From positions 1 through 64,000 of the forward strand of contig JAJHRQ010000001.1 in the NCBI GenBank assembly GCA_020833645.1: a DNA stretch of 64,000 nucleotides. Reading direction: 5' to 3'. Positions 20,201 to 28,209 of the stretch are shown here, piece by piece (the first letter of the stretch is position 1; every line of letters starts with the position of its first letter). The notes beneath the pieces are model-generated. The model was not told where the DNA came from, did no database searches, and saw nothing but the letters and a program-made list of their open reading frames with translations. The translations under genes and the position numbers were made by a program. This stretch comes from Thermocrinis sp. Lineage in GTDB: Bacteria > Aquificota > Aquificia > Aquificales > Aquificaceae.

Positions 20201-20548
20201 GTGCTTACAAGCCCTTCCTTTGTAATCAAAAGGGCAAGAAGTGAAAACAGCCTGGAAAGTAGGGCATTTAACATGGTCTCTACCCTTTTGAAGATGGATG
20301 AACTCAAAGAGGAGAGAAAATTTTTAAACGCTTTGATGGAGGACCTAACCGAATACCGAACCCTCCCCGAGTATGTGCTTTCGGAAATCACAAGTTGGGA
20401 GACGGTCTTAAACAAGCCAGAGGAGTTGAAAAAGAAAATACAAGAGCTAAAGGCAGACCTCGGAGAGGACTTCTTGGAAAAAACCAAAGCACGCTTTAAG
20501 GAAGAAAGCCAAGAGGTTATAATAGCAGTAGAAAACCAGCATGAGTGA
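17252..20548 (+). CDS. SNF2/DEAD-like helicase with N-terminal phospholipase D-like nuclease domain
   Basis: NHAKLYLF...[11 protein letters not shown] (HKD/PLD); [12 protein letters not shown] (Walker A); [60 protein letters not shown]. Confidence 0.93.
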   Translation: [1098 protein letters not shown]

Positions 20549-23500
20549 GGGAGAAAGGTTAGCCCAAAGGCTGGCAGAGGACTTTTCCCTTGAAAGATTA
20601 AAGGACTTTCTCTTTGAGAAGGACTTTACAGTAGAGGAAAGTCAGCCTCCCATTGAGCTAAAAGAGAAATTAAAAGAACAAGTCCGTTCCATAAGGCAGG
20701 TAGCATACAAAAAGCTTGAGGACGTGGGAAACTTCAATGTCTACGCAATAGAGCTAAAAGAAAACATCACAGAAAGGAGCAGTAAAAAAAGACAGTTTGA
20801 AATCGCCAAGGAAATTCTAAAATCGTCCCCAGCAACCGCAGGGCTTTTTGTTTTTTACCCGCAGGAGGGAAAATCCTTCCGCTTTTCTTTGGTCTTTACA
20901 GAACCCTATGGCACAAGGAGAGAGTATAGCCCATACAAAAGATACACCTACTTTGTGAGCCCAGGGCTACCCAACAAGACCTTTATAAAGCAAGTGGGTG
21001 GGTGTGGATTCAAAGACCTAAAGGAAATAAAATCCGCCTTTAGCATCCAACCGCTAACAAAGGAGTTTTACAAAGAAATTCAAACTTGGTTTTATCATGC
21101 GTTGGAAAACTACGAAAAGGAAATATTCTTCCCCGGAGGACAAAAGGAAGAAAACCTTATCCGCCTTATCACAAGGCTAATGTTTGTGTGGTTCATCAAA
21201 CAGATGGGACTTGTCCCCGAAAAGCTTTTTGACCCAAAGGAGTTAAAAAACATAGTCAAGGACTTTGGAAACGGGCACAACTACTACAACGCCATCCTTC
21301 AAAACCTATTTTTTGCCACTTTGAACAGACCCATAAACGAAAGAGGATGGGCAAAGGACGAGGGATTTCTCAAAAACAGGAACACCTTTGGAATAAAGAG
21401 CCTATACAGGTATGAAGACAAATTTTTGATAACGCCGGAGGAAGTCTTAGGGCTTTTTGAAAACATTCCCTTCATAAACGGAGGACTTTTTGAGTGTTTG
21501 GACAAAGACAGCCAATACATAGACGGCTTTTCAAGAAGACCCGACAAACAAGCCAAAGTGCCCGATAAATACTTCTTCCAAGAGGAGGAGCAAGAAACAG
21601 ACCTTTCAAAACATGGACTTGGAAAGGCAAAGTTCAGAGGACTAATATCCATCTTCAAAGACTACAACTGGACTACAGATGAGTCAAGCCCCATAGACCA
21701 AGAGATAGCCCTTGACCCAGAGCTTTTGGGAAAGGTCTTTGAAAACCTGCTTGCGTCCTACAATCCAGAGACCGCCACCACCGCCCGCAAGGCAACAGGA
21801 AGCTATTACACCCCCAAAGAGATAGTAGATTACATGGTGGAAGAAAGCCTAAAGGAGTACTTCAAAACAAAAACGAGCTTAAGCGAAGAAAAGATTGAAA
21901 AACTATTTTACCGAGAGGAACCCCAGCTTTCCGATGAAGAAAGAAAGGAGCTTGTCCAAGCTATAGCGGACGTAAAAATCATAGACCCCGCCTGTGGCAG
22001 TGGTGCCTTTTGCATGGGAGCCTTGCACAAGCTTGTGGAACTTCTTAACAAAATAGACCCATACAACGAACTTTGGAAGTCAGAACAGCAAAGAAGACTG
22101 CCCAACGAACTCTCCGAGCGATGGGAAGAGATGACCCAAGAGGAAAGAAACGAAGAAAGGGCATACCTTTTGGAAGTCTTCAACGAGCAAAGGAATTACC
22201 CCGACTACGGAAGAAAGCTTTATCTCATCCAAAACTGCATATACGGAGTGGATATCCAGCCCATAGCGGTGCAACTGACAAAGCTAAGGTTTTTCCTGTC
22301 TTTGATCCTTGACCAAAAGCCCAGCAACGACAAAAACAACAACTTTGGCATACTCCCATTGCCCCACCTTGAGACAAAGTTTGTATGTGCCAACACACTA
22401 ATAGGTCTGGAAAGTTCAAAGCAAATAAGTATAAAAAGCCAAGAGGTGATGAAAATAGAACGCGAGCTAAAGAGGATAAGGGAAAAATACTTCAGAGTTA
22501 GAAACAGAAAACAAAAGCAAGAATTGGAAGAAAAAGACAGAGAGTTAAGGGAAAAGTTAGCGGAGCTTTTGAAAAAGCAGGGATGGGACAGCAAAGATAT
22601 CCAAAAAATAATAAGCTTTGACATTTTGGATCCAACCGCAAAGGCAGATTGGTTTGACCCCGAGTGGATGTTTGGAGTGGTGGATGGGTTTGATGTAGTG
22701 ATTGGAAATCCGCCGTATGTGAGGCAAGAGAAAATTAAGAAAGATAAACCATTACTCCAAAAACAAAACTACGAAGTTTTCACATCCACCGCAGACCTTT
22801 ATGTGTATTTTTACGAAAAGGGTTATCAGCTTTTGAAACAACAGGGCGTTTTGGCATACATAACAAGCAATAAATGGATGAGGGCAAAGTATGGAGAAAA
22901 TCTGAGGAAGTTTTTAAAAGAAAAAACCACCATCATAAAGCTTATAGACTTCGGCGGTTATAGAGTTTTTGAGCAAACAGTGGATACGTGCATCCTTCTA
23001 TTCAAAAAAGAAAAACCACCAAAGGGACACACCTTTGAGTTTTTAACAGTGCCAAGCGATGTGAAAGACTTAGAAAGCTATTTGAGAAAAAGAAGCAAGT
23101 ATTTAATAGAACAAGAAACTGAAACAGTGCTTAAAAGGGTGGAGTCTTGGAGTGATGTTGAAACTTGGCAAGAGCTTAGGGACTGGCAGACCGCTTATGT
23201 TGGAAACTGGCAAACTATGTTGCAAGAAAAACTCTCCAACAACGGCTGGACGCTTGGAGATGACAAAGTTTTAAGCTTAAAAGAAAAGATTGAAAAAGTA
23301 GGAAAACCCTTAAAAGAGTGGGATGTAAAGATTTACAGAGGAGTTTTAACGGGCTACAACGACGCTTTTATCATAGACACGGAAACACGGAACAGGATTT
23401 TGGCAAATTGCAAGGATGAAGAGGAGAGAAAGAGAACAGAGGAAATAATAAAGCCAGTTTTGAGAGGTAGGGATATTGAGAGGTATAGGTATAAGTGGGC

Positions 23501-24125
23501 GGGATTGTGGGTAATATGCACTTTTCCATCTAAGAAAATAGATATAGAGCAATATCCAGCCCTTAAGGAATATTTGGCAAGCTTTGGAGAAAGGCTTTTG
23601 CAAGATGGGAAACCTGGACATCGTAAAAAGACACCTCATAAATGGTATGAAACACAGGATAATATTGCTTACTACCCAGAATTTGAAAAGGAAAAGATAG
23701 TGTGGCAAAGGGTAACTAAGCAGTTCTCTTTTTGTTTAGTTCCAGCAGGTTTATATATTTTAGATTCAATGGCTTTCTTGGTAGGTGAAAATCTGAAATA
23801 TATCTTAGGAATTTTAAATTCCAAGCTTATAGACTTTTATGTTAAGACTTATGTTCATTTATATGGTGATACAGGATTTTTATTATCCAATCAATATGTT
23901 GAACGTATTCCCATCCCTCCCATCACCCCCCAAACCCAACCCCTCGCAGACCAAATAGTCCAAAAAGTCCAAGAAATCCTCACGCTTACCCAATCCCCCG
24001 ATTTTGAGACCAGCCAAGAAAAACAGAAAAAAGTCAAAGAACTTGAAAGAGAAATAGACCAGCTTGTTTATAAGCTTTATGGCTTAACGGAGGAGGAGAT
24101 AAGGACTATAGAATTGGAAAAATGA
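20541..24125 (+). CDS. Eco57I/type IIG-like N6-adenine DNA methyltransferase (possible R-M/BREX-like specificity enzyme)
   Basis: DPACGSGAFCMGAL (motif I), VVIGNPPYVRQEK (motif IV NPPY); C-terminal target-recognition-like region; 8-nt overlap with helicase. Confidence 0.92.
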   Translation: MSEGERLAQRLAEDFSLERLKDFLFEKDFTVEESQPPIELKEKLKEQVRSIRQVAYKKLEDVGNFNVYAIELKENITERSSKKRQFEIAKEILKSSPATAGLFVFYPQEGKSFRFSLVFTEPYGTRREYSPYKRYTYFVSPGLPNKTFIKQVGGCGFKDLKEIKSAFSIQPLTKEFYKEIQTWFYHALENYEKEIFFPGGQKEENLIRLITRLMFVWFIKQMGLVPEKLFDPKELKNIVKDFGNGHNYYNAILQNLFFATLNRPINERGWAKDEGFLKNRNTFGIKSLYRYEDKFLITPEEVLGLFENIPFINGGLFECLDKDSQYIDGFSRRPDKQAKVPDKYFFQEEEQETDLSKHGLGKAKFRGLISIFKDYNWTTDESSPIDQEIALDPELLGKVFENLLASYNPETATTARKATGSYYTPKEIVDYMVEESLKEYFKTKTSLSEEKIEKLFYREEPQLSDEERKELVQAIADVKIIDPACGSGAFCMGALHKLVELLNKIDPYNELWKSEQQRRLPNELSERWEEMTQEERNEERAYLLEVFNEQRNYPDYGRKLYLIQNCIYGVDIQPIAVQLTKLRFFLSLILDQKPSNDKNNNFGILPLPHLETKFVCANTLIGLESSKQISIKSQEVMKIERELKRIREKYFRVRNRKQKQELEEKDRELREKLAELLKKQGWDSKDIQKIISFDILDPTAKADWFDPEWMFGVVDGFDVVIGNPPYVRQEKIKKDKPLLQKQNYEVFTSTADLYVYFYEKGYQLLKQQGVLAYITSNKWMRAKYGENLRKFLKEKTTIIKLIDFGGYRVFEQTVDTCILLFKKEKPPKGHTFEFLTVPSDVKDLESYLRKRSKYLIEQETETVLKRVESWSDVETWQELRDWQTAYVGNWQTMLQEKLSNNGWTLGDDKVLSLKEKIEKVGKPLKEWDVKIYRGVLTGYNDAFIIDTETRNRILANCKDEEERKRTEEIIKPVLRGRDIERYRYKWAGLWVICTFPSKKIDIEQYPALKEYLASFGERLLQDGKPGHRKKTPHKWYETQDNIAYYPEFEKEKIVWQRVTKQFSFCLVPAGLYILDSMAFLVGENLKYILGILNSKLIDFYVKTYVHLYGDTGFLLSNQYVERIPIPPITPQTQPLADQIVQKVQEILTLTQSPDFETSQEKQKKVKELEREIDQLVYKLYGLTEEEIRTIELEK

Positions 24126-24979
24126 AAAGCTTAAAAACAAGGCTAAAAAATTTAGTTAATTTGGTTGACACTACCACAAATAGATTAATAGCAATAGTGA
24201 TATTTCTACTATTAACCTATTGGATTTTAAAACCTTCACTAATTGAGGGCGTTTTAACAACTTTATTTGGTGCAATTTTGAGTATGCTTGTTGGTATATA
24301 CTCGGAAGAGATCAAATCCGAGAGAAAAATTAGGGAATTGAAACCGGCTATTTTATTGGAATTGAGGTATGTTCTTATTTCATTGATTGAAAACTTTGCA
24401 CGATTTTATGTAGCTTATTTTGCAGTTATAAGACTTTTTAAATTTGATTTAAAATGGTTTTATGAACTAACCGAAAAATATAGAAAACATTTCACTGAGC
24501 ATTTAATGAAAGAGATAAAAGTATGTATGGCTATCTATGAAAACTTTGGAAAATTGGAACCAAAAGATATTGAGAGAAGTATTAGGATTATAGAAGAAAT
24601 TATAATGGAAATACAATTAGGGTCGCAATATCCTACAATGGAAGACGTGCAACGCTACTTTGAAAAGCAGAAATCTATATGTAAAGAAAACAAGCCAAGC
24701 GTTAAACCTATTCACATGACACTATTAAATTCAATACTAAATAACCTATCAGCTTTGGATAAAGATTTTGCAGAAGATATATTTTATATATGGTATGAAA
24801 TTAACGAGCTTAACAAGGAATTTGAAGTTCTTAAAGAATCGTTGCGGATGGATCCTAAACTAATATTATCCATTCTAAAAAGGACTGAAAGAATAGCTAT
24901 TAAAATTGATGAAATCCTTGAGAAAGAAAGGGCTAACCTTTACACTGAACAAAAACAAATGCAATTCGTGAAAAGATAA
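24122..24979 (+). CDS. Hypothetical membrane protein, third gene of helicase-methyltransferase operon
   Basis: ATGA overlap with methyltransferase stop; two N-terminal hydrophobic segments (LIAIVIFLLLTYWIL; LIEGVLTTLFGAILSMLVGIY) then helical cytosolic domain. Confidence 0.75.
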   Translation: MKSLKTRLKNLVNLVDTTTNRLIAIVIFLLLTYWILKPSLIEGVLTTLFGAILSMLVGIYSEEIKSERKIRELKPAILLELRYVLISLIENFARFYVAYFAVIRLFKFDLKWFYELTEKYRKHFTEHLMKEIKVCMAIYENFGKLEPKDIERSIRIIEEIIMEIQLGSQYPTMEDVQRYFEKQKSICKENKPSVKPIHMTLLNSILNNLSALDKDFAEDIFYIWYEINELNKEFEVLKESLRMDPKLILSILKRTERIAIKIDEILEKERANLYTEQKQMQFVKR

Positions 24980-25003
24980 AAATAATAGAATCAAACTAAC
25001 CCC

Positions 25004-25384
25004 TTACTCCCCCTGCTTGTGAGGAACCTCTAAAACCTTGTAGAGAAGGAGCCTGATTTCTTTGATCTCTTCCTTCAGACCGCTAATCTCTCCTCTTAAC
25101 TCACCAAGCTTTCCATCCACATCACCCCTTAACTCACTAAATCTTCTATCCATATCACTCTTTAACTCACCGAGTCTTCTGTATACATCCTCAAACTTTG
25201 TATCCATATCATTCCTCAACTCACCAAGCCTTTTATCCATATTATCCCTAAAGTCATCAATTCTCTTATCCACCGTATCAATTCTCTTATTTATCTGTTG
25301 AACAAGCATTCCCATAACCCATATAAAGATAGCCAATATCCCAACAAGCCCGCTAAGTATTGCAATGTAATCCCTGAATTCCAC
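25004..25384 (-). CDS. Membrane-anchored coiled-coil protein, array paralog 1
   Basis: MEFRDYIAILSGLVGILAIF TM + heptads + EIKEIRLLLYKVLEVPHKQGE tail. Confidence 0.75.
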   Translation of the reverse strand: MEFRDYIAILSGLVGILAIFIWVMGMLVQQINKRIDTVDKRIDDFRDNMDKRLGELRNDMDTKFEDVYRRLGELKSDMDRRFSELRGDVDGKLGELRGEISGLKEEIKEIRLLLYKVLEVPHKQGE

Positions 25385-25459
25385 AAGGATAATTATAGGC
25401 GAAAGTTTTAAAAACGATAGCCCTGCCCCGCCATTTTGTGAAGGGATAAAACTAACCCC

Positions 25460-25741
25460 TTACTCCCCCTGCTTGTGAGGAACTTCCAAAACCTTGTAAA
25501 GAAGAAGCCTGATTTCTTTAATCTCTTCCCTCAAATCCTTAATGTACTCTTTCAATTCATTAAACCTTCTATCCATATCTTCTCTCAGTTCACCAATTCT
25601 CTTTTCCACTGAATCAATTCTTTTTTCCACCGTATCAGTTCTTTTGTTTATCTGTTGAACAAGCATCCACATAATCCCCGTAAAGGTAGCCAATATCCCA
25701 ATAAGCCCACCAAGTATCGCAACGTAATCCCTGAACTCCAC
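25460..25741 (-). CDS. Membrane-anchored coiled-coil protein, array paralog 2
   Basis: MEFRDYVAILGGLIGILATFTGIMWMLVQQINKR... EVPHKQGE tail. Confidence 0.75.
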   Translation of the reverse strand: MEFRDYVAILGGLIGILATFTGIMWMLVQQINKRTDTVEKRIDSVEKRIGELREDMDRRFNELKEYIKDLREEIKEIRLLLYKVLEVPHKQGE

Positions 25742-25816
25742 AAGGATAATTATAGGTAAAAGTTTTAAAAAGAATAGTCCTATCCTGTCATTTTGTGAAG
25801 ATATGAAAACAAACCC

Positions 25817-26194
25817 TTACTCCCTTTGCTTGTGAGGAAGTTTTATAACACTTACCCTGTAAAGCTTTCGCTTGTGAGGGACTTCTAAAGCCATGTAGTC
25901 CTTGAATTCTCTGATTTCTTCTTTTAACTCACTAAACTTTTTATTCACATCTTCCTTCAAGCCATCAACTCTCCTGCTTATCTCTTTGACTTCTTCTCTC
26001 AAACCCTTAATCTCCTCTCTCTGTTCGTCAATTCTCTTTTCCACTGAATCAATTCCTTTTTCCACCGTATCAATTCTCTTATTTATCTGCTGAACAAACA
26101 TCCACATAATCCCTGTAAAGGTAGCCAATATCCCAATAAGCCCGCTAAGCATTGCAACGTAATCCCTGAACTCCATAAGGATAATTATAGGCAA
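25817..26194 (-). CDS. Membrane-anchored coiled-coil protein, array paralog 3 (divergent C-terminus)
   Basis: MEFRDYVAMLSGLIGILATFTGIMWMFVQQINKR... ALEVPHKRKLYRVSVIKLPHKQRE. Confidence 0.72.
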   Translation of the reverse strand: MPIIILMEFRDYVAMLSGLIGILATFTGIMWMFVQQINKRIDTVEKGIDSVEKRIDEQREEIKGLREEVKEISRRVDGLKEDVNKKFSELKEEIREFKDYMALEVPHKRKLYRVSVIKLPHKQRE

Positions 26195-26251
26195 AAGTTT
26201 TAAAAACTATAGCCCTGTCCTGCCATTTTGTGAAGATATAAAAATAAACCC

Positions 26252-26509
26252 TTATTCCCTTTGCTTGTGAGGAACCTCTAAAACTTTGTAGAGAAGAAGC
26301 TTGATTTCTTTAATTTCCTCTCTCAATTCACCAAACCTTCTATCCATATCTTCTCTGAGTTCATCAATTCTCTTATCCACCGTATCAATTCTTTTGTTTA
26401 TCTGTTGAACAAGCATCCACATAATCCCCGTAAAGGTAGCCAATATCCCAATAAGCCCACCAAGTATCGCAACGTAATCCCTGAACTCCACAAGGATAAT
26501 TATAAGCAA
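26252..26509 (-). CDS. Membrane-anchored coiled-coil protein, array paralog 4
   Basis: VEFRDYVAILGGLIGILATFTGIMWMLVQQINKR...LLLYKVLEVPHKQRE. Confidence 0.72.
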   Translation of the reverse strand: MLIIILVEFRDYVAILGGLIGILATFTGIMWMLVQQINKRIDTVDKRIDELREDMDRRFGELREEIKEIKLLLYKVLEVPHKQRE

Positions 26510-26569
26510 AGGTAAGCAAAGGTTTAAAAAATAGTAGCCTTATTTGAGTGATGATATATTTTTAAAACT

Positions 26570-26965
26570 ATGCCAAAGGCAATAGACCTTGAACTTTTGC
26601 AACTCCTTGAGGACAAGCTTGGGAAAGGGGAGGCGAGAAAAGTAGCACAGGCAATAGAATTAGGACTTGAGATTATGGAAAAGAGGGCAGAAGAGCTTGC
26701 CATCCAGAAAAAGCTTGAGCTTAAAGATGAGCTTACCAAAGAGTTGGCAAGCAAGGCGGACATTCAAGTCTTAAAGGCAGAAATCCAGGCAGTTAGGGCA
26801 GAAGTACAAGCAATGGAAGCAAGGCTTGAAGCCAAAATTGAAAAAGAGATCCTGAGGCTTGACCGTAAATTTACCATACTGTTTATCATTCTCTCTTTTA
26901 CCCTGATACTCGTTAATCAAAACGCCCTTGAGTTTTTGTTGAAAGTTTTAAGAGTGATAAAGTGA
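26570..26965 (+). CDS. DUF1640/CCDC90-like coiled-coil protein with C-terminal TM
   Basis: MPKAIDLELLQLLEDKLGKGEARKVAQAIE... FTILFIILSFTLILVN. Confidence 0.7.
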   Translation: MPKAIDLELLQLLEDKLGKGEARKVAQAIELGLEIMEKRAEELAIQKKLELKDELTKELASKADIQVLKAEIQAVRAEVQAMEARLEAKIEKEILRLDRKFTILFIILSFTLILVNQNALEFLLKVLRVIK

Positions 26966-27072
26966 TATATTTTTAAAGCCATGGCAAGGGCAATAGACCT
27001 TGAACTTTTGCAACTCTTTTAGAACAGGCTTGGAAAAGAAAGGACATAAGATTATGGAAAAAAGGGCGGAAG
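26962..27072 (+). pseudogene. Truncated duplicate of the 5' end of 26570..26965
   Basis: gtgatatatttttaaagccatggcaagggcaatagaccttgaacttttgcaactctttTAG mirrors gtgatgatatatttttaaaactatgccaaaggcaatagaccttgaacttttgcaactcctt; premature stop; second matching block ttatggaaaaaagggcggaag. Confidence 0.75.
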
Positions 27073-27212
27073 TTCCAACTTTCCCAATCCTTCGCTTTGT
27101 TATCCATCAGAAATTGCTCGTAGCTCAACCCTTCCACATAATTTTCTATCCTTTTTATGCATTCCAGCACATCTAAAATATAAAGCCTCCAATCTTTTCT
27201 CTTCTTAGACAT
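26973..27212 (-). pseudogene. HepT-like (DUF86) toxin, truncated
   Basis: KDWRLYILDVLECIKRIENYVEGLSYEQFLMDNKAKD is a HepT N-terminus; homology stops there and the catalytic RxxxxxH region is absent. Confidence 0.65.
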
Positions 27213-27493
27213 AGATCAAATCTTCTTCTATACTCTCCCATAACAACGGCTTTTGTTTGATTGCATTAATGGATACCAAATCCATCTTAAGTCTAAGCAA
27301 ACGTTCTAATTCAAGCTTTGCGGTGATGAACTTTAAACCCAGAGGACGCTCAACTTTTACAAGAATATCCACATCGCTTGTTTCCTTTTGTTCTCCCCTT
27401 GCGTAAGAGCCAAAAACTCCAAGGATCACTATGCCATACTTTTGCCTTTTTATGTTCTGCAATTATCCTCTTTATTTCCTCAAGCGTCCGCAT
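27205..27493 (-). pseudogene. MntA-like nucleotidyltransferase antitoxin, frameshifted
   Basis: MRTLEEIKRIIAEHKK (frame 1) continues only in another frame as YGIVILGVFGSYARGEQKETSDVDILVKVE (GSxxxGxxxxxSDxDI); frameshift near 27440-27452. Confidence 0.65.
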
Positions 27494-27613
27494 GCTTTTC
27501 TCAAACAATTTTAAATTTAACTTCTTTCCGTAGCCTGTGAAGAACTTAGTGGTAAAATTGCTTATTAATTTTGGACTTGAATAAAGGCAGGGCAAAAGCC
27601 CCGCCCAAAGAAC

Positions 27614-28111
27614 TTACTTCACAATATCTATCACATTCCTTGCCACTTTGTCCGCAAGTTCTTTTATTCCACCTTTGAACTGATATGCATTGTTAAAGCC
27701 AATAGCCCTCAAACCAGTTACTACTGCTGCTGCCCTGTCTCCGGAGTGGCATACTACCACTATTTTCTTGTCTTTAGGTAGTCTGTTTAGGTTTTCTGGT
27801 TTGAAAACCTCATGCATGGGAATATTCAGTGTGTTCTTCCAAGTAATTCCCGTGATACTTTGCTCTTGCGGAGTTCTAACATCAAGGATTACAAAGTCCT
27901 CCTTTTTCTTGATCATCTCAAAGAGCTGGTTTGCGTCAATCTGACAAGGTCTTTGCTTTAATACTTCCGGCGTCATCTGGGAGAACATGGCGTCAAGCTT
28001 TTTGGCGAGTTCCGCATCGTAGGAAAAACCTACCGCTACAAAGCCAAGCAAAACACTTGCAACTAACAAACCTCTCCTCATGACAACACCTCCTTTCATG
28101 ATTTTAATCAT
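27614..28111 (-). CDS. Exported rhodanese-like protein
   Basis: Signal peptide; FVILDVRTPQEQ...VVVCHSGDRAAAVVTGLRAIGFNNAYQFKGGI. Confidence 0.88.
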   Translation of the reverse strand: MIKIMKGGVVMRRGLLVASVLLGFVAVGFSYDAELAKKLDAMFSQMTPEVLKQRPCQIDANQLFEMIKKKEDFVILDVRTPQEQSITGITWKNTLNIPMHEVFKPENLNRLPKDKKIVVVCHSGDRAAAVVTGLRAIGFNNAYQFKGGIKELADKVARNVIDIVK

Positions 28112-28161
28112 AATATTAAAATATATTCTTGTATTCCAAAGGCGTCAAGAGTGGAAAAGGT

Positions 28162-28193
28162 TGTTCTAAAAATACAAACTCATTGGTACACAA
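28162..28193 (+). repeat. Solo copy of the left-end sequence of the tnpB element
   Basis: tgttctaaaaatacaaactcattggtacacaa vs 42914-42945 tgttctaaaaatccaaacccattgacacacaa, 28/32 identical. Confidence 0.7.
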
Positions 28194-28209
28194 AGGATAA
28201 AATGATACT

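Larger units (their letters stand above)
25004..26520. repeat. Tandem gene array with repeated intergenic segments
   Basis: Four copies of cacaaggataattatagg(c)...tttaaaaa..atag..cctg..cattttgtgaag.. followed by nearly identical gene 3' ends. Confidence 0.8.

Noticed and set aside
25062-26093. Plus-strand Ser/Leu/Asn-rich ORFs (25062..25301, 25902..26093)
   Set aside because: Antisense translations of coiled-coil heptads; repetitive only because the real genes are
27350-27595. 81-aa ORF as independent protein
   Set aside because: Best explained as the 5' frame of the frameshifted mntA plus spurious upstream extension
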